Source of the DNA: an uncultured Aeromonadales bacterium
GTDB taxonomy: Bacteria > Pseudomonadota > Gammaproteobacteria > Enterobacterales > Succinivibrionaceae
DNA: 5,600 nucleotides
Assembly: GCA_902796095.1 (NCBI GenBank)
Contig: CADBNP010000139.1
Span: 1 to 5,600 of the forward strand
Reading direction: 5' to 3'
How positions within the stretch are numbered: position 1 is the first letter of the stretch; each line of letters opens with the position of its first letter. Positions 1 to 5,600 of the stretch are shown in pieces. Made by a program: the position numbers and the translations under genes. Below the pieces are notes generated by a model. That model was not told the origin of the DNA. It worked only from the letters and a program-made list of their open reading frames with translations, and did no database searches.

Positions 1-2
1 CA

Positions 3-56
3 GATAATCTGCTTATGTTGTTTAACTCTGCAGCCGGACCCATGCTTCAATTTTGA
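3..56 (+). CDS. Possible C-terminal tail of an upstream gene (partial)
   Basis: One frame is open from the window edge to a TGA at 54-56 and reads DNLLMLFNSAAGPMLQF. Its composition is plausible for protein, but 17 residues are too few to identify a family. Another + frame is also open from base 1 to 126 and gives a less protein-like, Cys-rich peptide. The upstream gene could equally lie on the other strand outside the window. In Vibrio relatives I recall serB and radA near a comparable PilZ gene, but this tail does not match the SerB or RadA C-termini I remember, so no name is offered. Confidence 0.2.
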   Translation, partial: DNLLMLFNSAAGPMLQF

Positions 57-117
57 GTTTTGTCAAAATCATATTGCGTCTTTGCCGTTAATTCGTGGTT
101 TTCTAAAAAGCATTGGG

Positions 118-123
118 TATAAT
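118..123 (+). promoter_or_regulatory. Predicted sigma70 -10 box for the PilZ gene
   Basis: A perfect TATAAT hexamer lies at 118-123 in AT-rich DNA. Transcription would begin near 130, leaving a leader of about 23 bases before the ATG at 153. No good -35 hexamer sits 16-18 bases upstream (95-100 reads GTGGTT), so the promoter would be weak or activator-dependent. The box overlaps the in-frame TTG at 123, which argues against that TTG as the start codon. Confidence 0.45.
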
Positions 124-152
124 TGAGATGTACTGAATTTGCTGTTTATGCC

Positions 153-2567
153 ATGGCCGAAGATTTGTTTAATCAGCTTCTTGAGCAACTGATACCATAC
201 TACAAGGAGCATGATTTTGATTCTGTATTTGAAAAAGTTACATCCGGGGAAACGCCTAACTCCAAATTTTTAATCAAAATGGAGCTGGCCCGCATTTTTG
301 CACCCTGTGTACGCATAATTGATCTCAGAAACGGTCCTGCAGAAACAAGACACTACTCGTATAACGGTTCCCACGTCTATCTTCCTCTTGATGAATGCGA
401 CTACTTTGAGAGTCTGTTAAAAATATTCCATGGTGAGTACACCATGGGTGTATATGAAAGATTCACCCAGTATCACAAGGTCAAGCAGAAAAAGGAGCAG
501 GCAAAAATAGCCTCCGGAGAGGCCGATGCCTCATCAATAGAAGAGCAGATTGCAAAAATGGAAGTTGAATCCGTCAAATTCGCTTCCTACTTCTACCGCA
601 GTGAAGAGCGGATGAACTATATTTCACCTGCTCTGCTCTTCATAGACGGGAAGTTGCCGCAGAGAGTCAGAACATCAGATATATCATGCGGCGGAATAAA
701 GCTTGCCTTGGAAAAGAATATTGATATTGTTCCCGGGACCATGTGTACCGTCACATTTACCGGTCTGCAGAAACTAATAGCCGATCCCAATAACAAACTG
801 GATCAGAGTCCTTACAAACTCCTTACAAAAATTGAAAAAAACGGAAAATTCTGGCTTGTTGCAGTAAAAACAGAGAAGGATCCGAGTTTTGCCAAGCTTA
901 TTGACAGTTTTATTCAGTCAAACAAACTTAAATATTCTGTCAGTGTTGACAATCTTCTGTCCACTGTTGAGACCAAAGGCTATGAACAGTTTTACCTTCC
1001 AAGAACAACAGCTCTTCCGCTCTTCTTCTCAAAGGACAGCGTGCCAAGACTGCTGTACTGTCTTAAAAGCGAAAACAACCAGTCAAACATAGAATACTGG
1101 CGCGACGAAAGAAATGAAGACAAGCTCTGCTCCCTTTTCAGCAACAAACGTATGTCTGACATAATGGAGAAATCCGGGGGAGAATTCTACGAGACATATA
1201 TATATACCTTCAGGCATATGATCCGAAGTCATATCTATTTCTTTTCCGCAACAATAGACGAGCTTGAAAGAGACGGGAACAAGGAACTCTTTTTTACCGT
1301 CGGGTCCAAGCGCCCGAGCTGGAAGGTATACAAATTCAGCATTGAAAAAATAGACATTAATAAGGGCAATGTTGAAAAATACATCGAAACTGAAACCCAG
1401 CAGGTTGAAAAGGAACGGACAGTCAAGGATGTCATGAACATCGGGTATGTCGGTCAGATCATAGAAGTCGGAAACGATGAGCACGGAAGCAGTGACTATC
1501 AGCAGATCCAGATCAGCAACTTCAATGCCAATGAACTGCAGATATACGCTCACAGTCTGAATGTTCCACCCTGCAAAATTGAAATGCTCCACTATCTTAA
1601 AATGAGAAAGGAGCCGAGATATATCCACAAAACAGCAGTCGCCATGAGACTGGCCAACGGTTCCACAGTTGTAGGCTGGACCAAGGATATATCCACCATG
1701 GGACTGCAGCTTGAACTTTCAGACTCCATTGAATGCAAGGCCGGAGATATTGTGTACCTTTCTCTGCCCAAACTCCAGGAGCTTACTAAGGATATGAAGC
1801 TCAAGAATCTGCCCTACAGCGTGGTTCACGTGAATCAGTCTGTAACAATAGTACACCTGGTGATATACGGAGATCCTGCAGAGCATGTAGGCAGAAAATT
1901 CTTCAATCTGCTGATTGACAGTAATCACAGTCAGCTGACAGCATCAAAGGAAATGCAGAACCTTTCCACCATGTCAAAAAGTCTCCGTTTCATGTTCACC
2001 CAGCACATTTTTACCTCTCCTCTCTATCTGTCCAAAAACAAGCCTAACAGACTTGGTGCGATAGGAGTAATAGACAGTACCAGACCTCTTTACAGACTTC
2101 TGAGTGAATGTGAAACGAAGGACAGTCAGATCCTTAACGTGTACCCACTGTTCCACGACAAACTTCTGAGAATCGTGCTGCTTGAACCGCTGAAAAAAAT
2201 GCAGCGCTACTTCAATCCTGCCGAAGTGACACTTCTTATAACAAAGGAACTGGACGAGAATGGAAACATGCTCTACTCCACCAAACTTGAAACAGAATTT
2301 AAAACATACAATGACAAACGTCTGTTCTGTGCCAGGGCGTTAAAGAGAAATGAATTCTGGGCCGTCAGGCTGTTTATTACAAGAACGGGAAAGCCTGATA
2401 TAGACTACATTGCAAAGGAACTGGATTACATCTCGAAATATGCCATTCACAAAGCCCGCCGCCTTGAGGAAACTGTATGGAGCATAATCGGAATCTGTGA
2501 TATGGTTGACGTTACCGAGGAGGTTATCATTGCCATGAATCTGCCTCGCAAACTCCTTTCCCACTGA
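153..2567 (+). CDS. Large protein with two PilZ domains, putative c-di-GMP receptor
   Basis: Predicted 804-residue soluble protein with no signal peptide or membrane segment, probably a cytoplasmic c-di-GMP-responsive regulator. Two PilZ domains are visible. The first carries RSEER at 149-153 and DISCGG at 176-181. The second carries RKEPR at 485-489 and DISTMG at 512-517. These are the RxxxR and DxSxxG motifs that bind c-di-GMP in PilZ proteins. Each PilZ is followed by a similar segment (PLFFSK at 289-294, PLYLSK at 623-628), so the protein looks internally duplicated with a shift of about 335 residues. It has an N-terminal region of about 145 residues and a C-terminal region of about 160, neither with a recognised domain. 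Large PilZ proteins of this type are known in Vibrio and Shewanella; the output target here cannot be read from sequence. The frame extends back to a TTG at 123, but that lies inside a TATAAT box, so ATG 153 is preferred even though its Shine-Dalgarno is weak. No clear terminator follows. Confidence 0.88.
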   Translation: MAEDLFNQLLEQLIPYYKEHDFDSVFEKVTSGETPNSKFLIKMELARIFAPCVRIIDLRNGPAETRHYSYNGSHVYLPLDECDYFESLLKIFHGEYTMGVYERFTQYHKVKQKKEQAKIASGEADASSIEEQIAKMEVESVKFASYFYRSEERMNYISPALLFIDGKLPQRVRTSDISCGGIKLALEKNIDIVPGTMCTVTFTGLQKLIADPNNKLDQSPYKLLTKIEKNGKFWLVAVKTEKDPSFAKLIDSFIQSNKLKYSVSVDNLLSTVETKGYEQFYLPRTTALPLFFSKDSVPRLLYCLKSENNQSNIEYWRDERNEDKLCSLFSNKRMSDIMEKSGGEFYETYIYTFRHMIRSHIYFFSATIDELERDGNKELFFTVGSKRPSWKVYKFSIEKIDINKGNVEKYIETETQQVEKERTVKDVMNIGYVGQIIEVGNDEHGSSDYQQIQISNFNANELQIYAHSLNVPPCKIEMLHYLKMRKEPRYIHKTAVAMRLANGSTVVGWTKDISTMGLQLELSDSIECKAGDIVYLSLPKLQELTKDMKLKNLPYSVVHVNQSVTIVHLVIYGDPAEHVGRKFFNLLIDSNHSQLTASKEMQNLSTMSKSLRFMFTQHIFTSPLYLSKNKPNRLGAIGVIDSTRPLYRLLSECETKDSQILNVYPLFHDKLLRIVLLEPLKKMQRYFNPAEVTLLITKELDENGNMLYSTKLETEFKTYNDKRLFCARALKRNEFWAVRLFITRTGKPDIDYIAKELDYISKYAIHKARRLEETVWSIIGICDMVDVTEEVIIAMNLPRKLLSH

Positions 2568-2633
2568 AGATTCGACAAACTTTGTAATAAATCACAAATT
2601 TAACTATAAACCATCAGCTCCATATAAAAGGCT

Positions 2634-2661
2634 TTGATTATTTGAATAATTTATTGATAAT
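2634..2661 (+). promoter_or_regulatory. Predicted sigma70 promoter for the structured leader and hupA
   Basis: TTGATT at 2634-2639 (four of six consensus bases) and GATAAT at 2656-2661 (five of six) are 16 bases apart. The expected transcription start, near 2668, falls just before the first arm of the long stem at 2673. Promoter position and RNA structure therefore support each other. The surrounding DNA is AT-rich, so a chance match is possible. Confidence 0.45.
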
Positions 2662-2672
2662 AGAGATATTGT

Positions 2673-2770
2673 GTACATTCCCGCCCGGTAATGAGATCCG
2701 GAGATGTGTTGAGTCAAGAGACGGAATGTCGTGCCAGCCGTTGTCGCAATGACTGGTTGCCGGAATGTAT
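2673..2770 (+). ncRNA. Candidate structured RNA leader upstream of hupA
   Basis: This block is clearly GC-richer than the AT-rich DNA on both sides and can fold as a closed multi-branched RNA. The outer stem pairs 2673-2681 with 2762-2770 (nine pairs, one G-U), and after a C-C mismatch two more pairs join 2683-2684 to 2759-2760. Inside are a CCGG/CCGG hairpin (2685-2688 with 2698-2701) and a hairpin at 2733-2757. The latter has five pairs, a C-A mismatch, then five pairs closing a UCG loop. It starts just after a predicted transcription start and ends 71 bases before the hupA ATG. It does not match a riboswitch or small RNA family I know. It could be a cis-acting leader, a separate small RNA, or a chance or relic inverted repeat. 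There is no U-rich terminator at its 3' end, which favours a leader over an independent RNA. Confidence 0.35.
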
Positions 2771-2831
2771 CCAAATTATAAAAAATAAACATTAAACGTA
2801 TTTTATTGTATTCGCTTTGTTAAAGGTTAAG

Positions 2832-2835
2832 AGGA
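2832..2835 (+). promoter_or_regulatory. Shine-Dalgarno site of hupA
   Basis: AGGA, within AAGAGGAAC, lies six bases before the ATG at 2842. This is a strong site with near-ideal spacing, as expected for a highly expressed HU gene, and it fixes the start. Confidence 0.8.
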
Positions 2836-2841
2836 ACAAAT

Positions 2842-3129
2842 ATGAAGTGGACTAAGAACGAATTAATCGATTCTGTTGCAGAAAAGGCCGAGCTGAACAA
2901 GGCTGAGGCTAAGAAAGCTATTGAGGCAGTTCTTGCTTCCGTTCAGGATGCCCTGGTTAAGGGGGACACTGTACAGCTCGTAGGATTCGGAACTTTCAAG
3001 GTAAACCACAGAGCCGCACGTAAGGGACGCAATCCAAAGACCGGAGCAATAATTGATATCAAGGCATCAAGTGTACCTTCTTTCGTTCCTGGCAAGGCGC
3101 TTAAATCAGCTGTTGATGTGGCAAAATAA
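2842..3129 (+). CDS. hupA: DNA-binding protein HU, alpha (HupA) type
   Basis: HU is a small basic nucleoid protein that binds and bends DNA with little sequence preference and shapes the chromosome. The 95-residue product covers the whole family (usually about 90 residues). The N-terminal helical dimerisation part (about 1-43) is followed by GFGTF at 48-52 and FKVNHRA at 52-58, then the DNA-binding arm with RNPKTG at 63-68. Pro65 corresponds to the intercalating Pro63 of E. coli HU. The C-terminal VPSF...GKALK element is at 78-88. The stretch [15 protein letters not shown] is closer to E. coli HupA than HupB. Two residues are added near the N-terminus ([10 protein letters not shown]) and a few at the C-terminus. 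IHF subunits are less likely because of the [10 protein letters not shown] sequence. The gene appears monocistronic, with a predicted promoter and leader upstream and a strong terminator 34 bases after the stop. Confidence 0.97.
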   Translation: MKWTKNELIDSVAEKAELNKAEAKKAIEAVLASVQDALVKGDTVQLVGFGTFKVNHRAARKGRNPKTGAIIDIKASSVPSFVPGKALKSAVDVAK

Positions 3130-3163
3130 TTTTATACAGCTGACAGACAGTTTATAAATTATT

Positions 3164-3201
3164 AAAAGAGAGTGTGACAATTGTTCATACTCTCTTTTTT
3201 T
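3164..3201 (+). terminator. Rho-independent terminator after hupA
   Basis: The arm AAAAGAGAGTGTGA at 3164-3177 pairs with 3185-3198 through fourteen pairs (one G-U), around the seven-base loop 3178-3184. A run of seven T follows at 3195-3201. The A run on the 5' side means it could also stop transcription from the other direction. It isolates hupA from the endopeptidase gene. Confidence 0.92.
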
Positions 3202-3263
3202 GTGGAACAATTCTATCTTTTAAGTATCTAAGATGAGTATTGTCACCTTGATGATTGCAATTG

Positions 3264-3286
3264 TTGTAAACTAAAACTGATTACAA
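3264..3286. repeat. Small inverted and direct repeats upstream of the endopeptidase gene
   Basis: TTGTAA at 3264-3269 and TTACAA at 3281-3286 form an inverted repeat with an 11-base spacer. AAACTGA also occurs twice (3274-3280 and 3286-3292). These lie in the only space where a promoter or operator for the next gene could be. TTGTCA at 3240-3245 resembles a -35 box, but no convincing -10 box follows at the right distance. Arms this short arise often in AT-rich DNA. Confidence 0.2.
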
Positions 3287-3305
3287 ACTGAAAATTCTGA
3301 TACAC

Positions 3306-3309
3306 AGGA
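3306..3309 (+). promoter_or_regulatory. Shine-Dalgarno of the endopeptidase gene, long spacing
   Basis: AGGA at 3306-3309 is the only recognisable ribosome-binding site before ATG 3322. The gap is 12 bases, longer than the usual 5-9, so translation may be modest. The start itself is supported by the N-terminal sequence, which matches the membrane-anchor layout of MepM/OapA proteins. Confidence 0.5.
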
Positions 3310-3321
3310 ATAAACCGCCAG

Positions 3322-5067
3322 ATGTCACGATTAAGAATATTTTCTTTTATCAAAAGAACGCTAGCATTGGAGAACAGTCCAATTCCGCGTCTGCACATTT
3401 ACGGTCTCCTGATCTTTGCTATCACTGCTATTGTCGCCGCCCCTTTTATTCCTGTACATGATGATGAAATGGATGATGACGACATTACAGTTGAACAGAG
3501 TGATGAATATGACGAGGATCTGTCAGATTTCACTCAGAATCTCCAGTTCAGCGATTTCGGCGAAGATCAGGATGGAATTCTGAGTAACACTATAGATCTT
3601 GAAGGTCTTGAAGATACTACTTCAGAATATGAATGGCTGACCTATACTGTAAAACAGAATGAAACTCTTGGCGCCATATTCCGGACTCTCAATATCTCTC
3701 AGGGTACTCTTCAGAAAATTCTCAAGGTTGATGTCAAAAACAGCCTGGTTCAGCTCAGAATAAATCAGCAGATAGACTTTCTTATTGATGAAAACGGAGT
3801 GCTCCGCTGCCTTGCCATGCCTTTGAAAAACGGAGAGCAGGAAGTACTTTTTGTACGGGATGATGTAAACAACCGCTATGTATCCTACGTCGATCCGATA
3901 GATCACCATCTCTCCGAGGCCGCTTCAGTTGTAATGATCCCGAGAGATCAGTACAGACCGAACAAAATTATAGATGGCGAATCACAGGTTGTGACAGTCG
4001 CCGATGCCCAGAACAATCCTGCCACTCATGAAATATTCCAAAACGGAATTTCTGATATATTCTCTCAGGCAAATGCCAATGCCGAGCATACTCTTGCCAA
4101 GGAAAAGGCGGAGGAGCTGGCCAGAAAGAAAGAACAGGAAAAACTTGCCGTAGCCCGCAAAAAGCAGGAAGAGGCAAGAAAGCGGGAGCAGATGGCAAGG
4201 GAAAAGGCTGAACATGAACGACAGCTCCAGATTGCCAAAAAGAAGGAGCAGGAAAGACAGCGTCAGATTGTAGGCAACAAAACAATTATTACGGGAAAAA
4301 TCGTTCAGGGTTCCTTTGTAAGAGACGGTGAAGCGGCCGGTCTGTCTCATCAGCAGATGAGAAATATAAGCGACATATACAAGGGTAAAATAGATTTTCG
4401 CAGAGATATCAAAAAGGGCGATACATTCAGGGTGCTGTTTGATCGCCCGGTAAGTGACAATCATGCCAGAATTCTTGCCGTAAGCATGAGTACAAAAGGA
4501 AAAACTTTTAATCGCTTCCTTAATGTAGCCGACGGACGCTATTATGATGAATACGGTCCTTCAACCACAGCCTCCAGCAAATTTCTTATGGTACCGATCC
4601 ATAAATTCACCAGGATAAGTTCACCGTTTAATCCAAGTCGTTATCATCCGACGCTTAAACGCTACCGTGCCCATCTTGGTACAGACTATGCCTGTCCTAC
4701 AGGCACCCAGGTATTCAGTACGGCGGACGGTGTTGTGGCAAAGGTCGGTCATCAGTTTCCTGGTGCAGGGCACTATGTCGTTATTGATCACGGCAACAGA
4801 ATACAGACAATATATATGCACCTGAGCAAAATTCTCGTTTCAAAGGATCAGATAATGAAAAAAGGACAGGTTCTGGGACTGTCTGGAATGTCCGGAGGCA
4901 TAAGCACAGGACCTCATGTTCACTATCAGCTTGAAATCAACGGTCATGCTGTTGACTCCACCAACCAGGGTCTTCCTATCTATAACTCCGTAAGAAGAAG
5001 TAATAACGATATGAAGCAGTTCGCTTCCCAGGTTCATCAGTACAAGAAAAAACTTAATCTGAAATAA
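3322..5067 (+). CDS. mepM: MepM/OapA-like M23 murein DD-endopeptidase with coiled-coil insert
   Basis: Predicted envelope peptidase that cuts peptide cross-links in peptidoglycan to let the wall grow, like E. coli MepM. The order is: a basic cytoplasmic tail; one membrane anchor at about 25-45, preceded by the IPRLH motif typical of OapA N-termini; a very acidic linker (47-69, 14 of 23 residues Asp or Glu); a LysM/OapA-type domain starting near YTVKQNETLG (108-117); a charged coiled coil at 254-316; a MepM-like middle domain from ITGKIVQGSF (323-332); and the M23 domain. The zinc and catalytic residues are all present: H451 and D455 (HLGTD), H500 (YMH), and H532 and H534 (HVH). At 581 residues it is about 140 longer than E. 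coli MepM, mostly through the linker and the insert around 190-320. An intact active site argues against an EnvC/NlpD-like amidase activator, although the coiled coil recalls EnvC. The next gene begins 36 bases downstream and may share the transcript. Confidence 0.92.
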   Translation: MSRLRIFSFIKRTLALENSPIPRLHIYGLLIFAITAIVAAPFIPVHDDEMDDDDITVEQSDEYDEDLSDFTQNLQFSDFGEDQDGILSNTIDLEGLEDTTSEYEWLTYTVKQNETLGAIFRTLNISQGTLQKILKVDVKNSLVQLRINQQIDFLIDENGVLRCLAMPLKNGEQEVLFVRDDVNNRYVSYVDPIDHHLSEAASVVMIPRDQYRPNKIIDGESQVVTVADAQNNPATHEIFQNGISDIFSQANANAEHTLAKEKAEELARKKEQEKLAVARKKQEEARKREQMAREKAEHERQLQIAKKKEQERQRQIVGNKTIITGKIVQGSFVRDGEAAGLSHQQMRNISDIYKGKIDFRRDIKKGDTFRVLFDRPVSDNHARILAVSMSTKGKTFNRFLNVADGRYYDEYGPSTTASSKFLMVPIHKFTRISSPFNPSRYHPTLKRYRAHLGTDYACPTGTQVFSTADGVVAKVGHQFPGAGHYVVIDHGNRIQTIYMHLSKILVSKDQIMKKGQVLGLSGMSGGISTGPHVHYQLEINGHAVDSTNQGLPIYNSVRRSNNDMKQFASQVHQYKKKLNLK

Positions 5068-5103
5068 ACAGCGGTTAATGTGCATCAATTCAAAGAGAAA
5101 ACA

Positions 5104-5600
5104 ATGTTAGATCCAGAAAACAGGGTTCAGAGTTCTACTGCATCGGCACAGGATGATCAGGCAAAAGCAGAAATGGAGCGCCGTGCAAAAGAATATATAA
5201 GCAAGCAGAAAAAAAAGATGGCTGCCGCAATAATAATACTTGTATCTGTTGCCATACTGATGCTGACCTGGAAGATTTACTCCGTGGACAGTCAGAAACA
5301 AATGGAAAAAAAGCAGATCAGTGATCAGCGGGTTGCGGAAATTCAGAAAAACATGCAGACTGGAGCTGCTTCTGCTTCAAATCAGGACGCTAATGCAAAA
5401 CAGCAGTCCATCGTTGCAGCAATAACTCAGTCACAGCCTCTTCCGGTAAAAATAGATGATATAACAGTAATCAGCAATCTGTATTTTAAAGACAACTCTC
5501 TTACCTTTGAGGTAACTATCGACAGCAGCAGGATGAAAAAAGAAGAACAGGACAGAATGAATGATCCTGAAACCATCAGCGGAATTCTTCAGAAGAACAA
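5104..5600 (+). CDS. Unrecognised single-pass membrane protein (partial, 3' end missing)
   Basis: An open frame runs from ATG 5104 to the end of the window (165 full codons) without a stop. The first 39 residues are polar and end in the basic run KQKKK. They precede a membrane helix at about 40-57 (AAAIIILVSVAILMLTW), so the N-terminus should be cytoplasmic and the rest in the periplasm. Residues 60-105 are a Gln/Lys/Ala-rich linker, possibly partly coiled. From about 113 a folded segment seems to begin (LPVKIDDITVISN, then NSLTFEVTIDSS). The pattern 'Pro, Ile-Asp, Thr, then a strand with Leu-Thr-Phe/Tyr' loosely recalls small secreted proteobacterial proteins of unknown function; this is tentative. 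The ribosome-binding site is weak (AAAGAG at 5092-5097). Proximity to mepM suggests a shared operon and perhaps an envelope role, which is inference only. Confidence 0.75.
   Translation, partial: MLDPENRVQSSTASAQDDQAKAEMERRAKEYISKQKKKMAAAIIILVSVAILMLTWKIYSVDSQKQMEKKQISDQRVAEIQKNMQTGAASASNQDANAKQQSIVAAITQSQPLPVKIDDITVISNLYFKDNSLTFEVTIDSSRMKKEEQDRMNDPETISGILQKN

Noticed and set aside
61..66. Perfect TTGACA -35 box on the minus strand upstream of the PilZ gene
   Set aside because: No -10-like hexamer occurs 16-18 bases further along that strand (the region reads ATGGGT). A divergent promoter is not supported.
1083..1628. Long open frame of 181 codons on the minus strand
   Set aside because: It lies wholly inside the PilZ gene, which has clear domain motifs in the other strand. 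The product shows no recognisable family and no ribosome-binding site was seen. It is a shadow frame.
2577..2601. Hairpin after the PilZ gene stop codon as a terminator
   Set aside because: Eight A-T-rich pairs with a bulged C can form, but there is only one G-C pair and no T run follows. It would be a poor rho-independent terminator.
2673..2770. c-di-GMP riboswitch, tRNA or 4.5S-like RNA in the hupA leader
   Set aside because: The conserved sequences I know for c-di-GMP-I and II riboswitches, the tRNA T-loop signature and the 4.5S core are not present. The neighbouring PilZ gene alone is no reason to call a c-di-GMP riboswitch.
2673..2770. Short mobile element (MITE) with TACATTCC/GGAATGTA ends
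   Set aside because: The inverted ends are only eight bases, I see no flanking target duplication, and only one copy is in the window. It remains an alternative to the leader RNA but is not supported.
3982..4464. Minus-strand open frames opposite the coiled-coil region of the endopeptidase
   Set aside because: The Lys/Glu/Gln-rich coding region produces long Leu/Phe/Cys-rich antisense frames by composition alone. They overlap a gene with an intact catalytic domain.

Overview
The window looks like ordinary chromosomal DNA from a gammaproteobacterium of moderate to low GC. The HU protein is of the HupA type. The endopeptidase has the OapA/MepM layout found in gammaproteobacteria, and the large double-PilZ protein is of a kind known from Vibrio and Shewanella relatives. 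A host-associated member of Aeromonadales (for example Succinivibrionaceae) would fit, but that is inference from general style. I see no mobile element, CRISPR array, tRNA or rRNA.

Layout, all on the + strand: (1) about 120 bases of upstream DNA, possibly holding the last codons of another gene, and ending in a perfect TATAAT -10 box; (2) a large cytoplasmic protein with two PilZ domains, each keeping both c-di-GMP-binding motifs; (3) a 274-base gap with a predicted promoter, then a GC-richer block of about 98 bases that can fold into a closed multi-branched RNA just upstream of the HU gene; (4) an HU gene (hupA) with a strong Shine-Dalgarno, followed by a long rho-independent terminator; (5) a 581-residue MepM/OapA-like M23 murein endopeptidase with an acidic linker and a long charged coiled-coil insert; (6) after 36 bases, the start of an unrecognised single-pass membrane protein that runs off the window.

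The genes do not form one obvious pathway. The PilZ gene and hupA appear to have their own promoters. The terminator after hupA separates them from mepM and the membrane-protein gene, which may be co-transcribed. The items most worth a second look are the structured leader before hupA, with its two competing pairings, and the coiled-coil insert in the endopeptidase. The internal duplication of the PilZ protein also deserves a check. No wholly new system can be claimed from the sequence alone.
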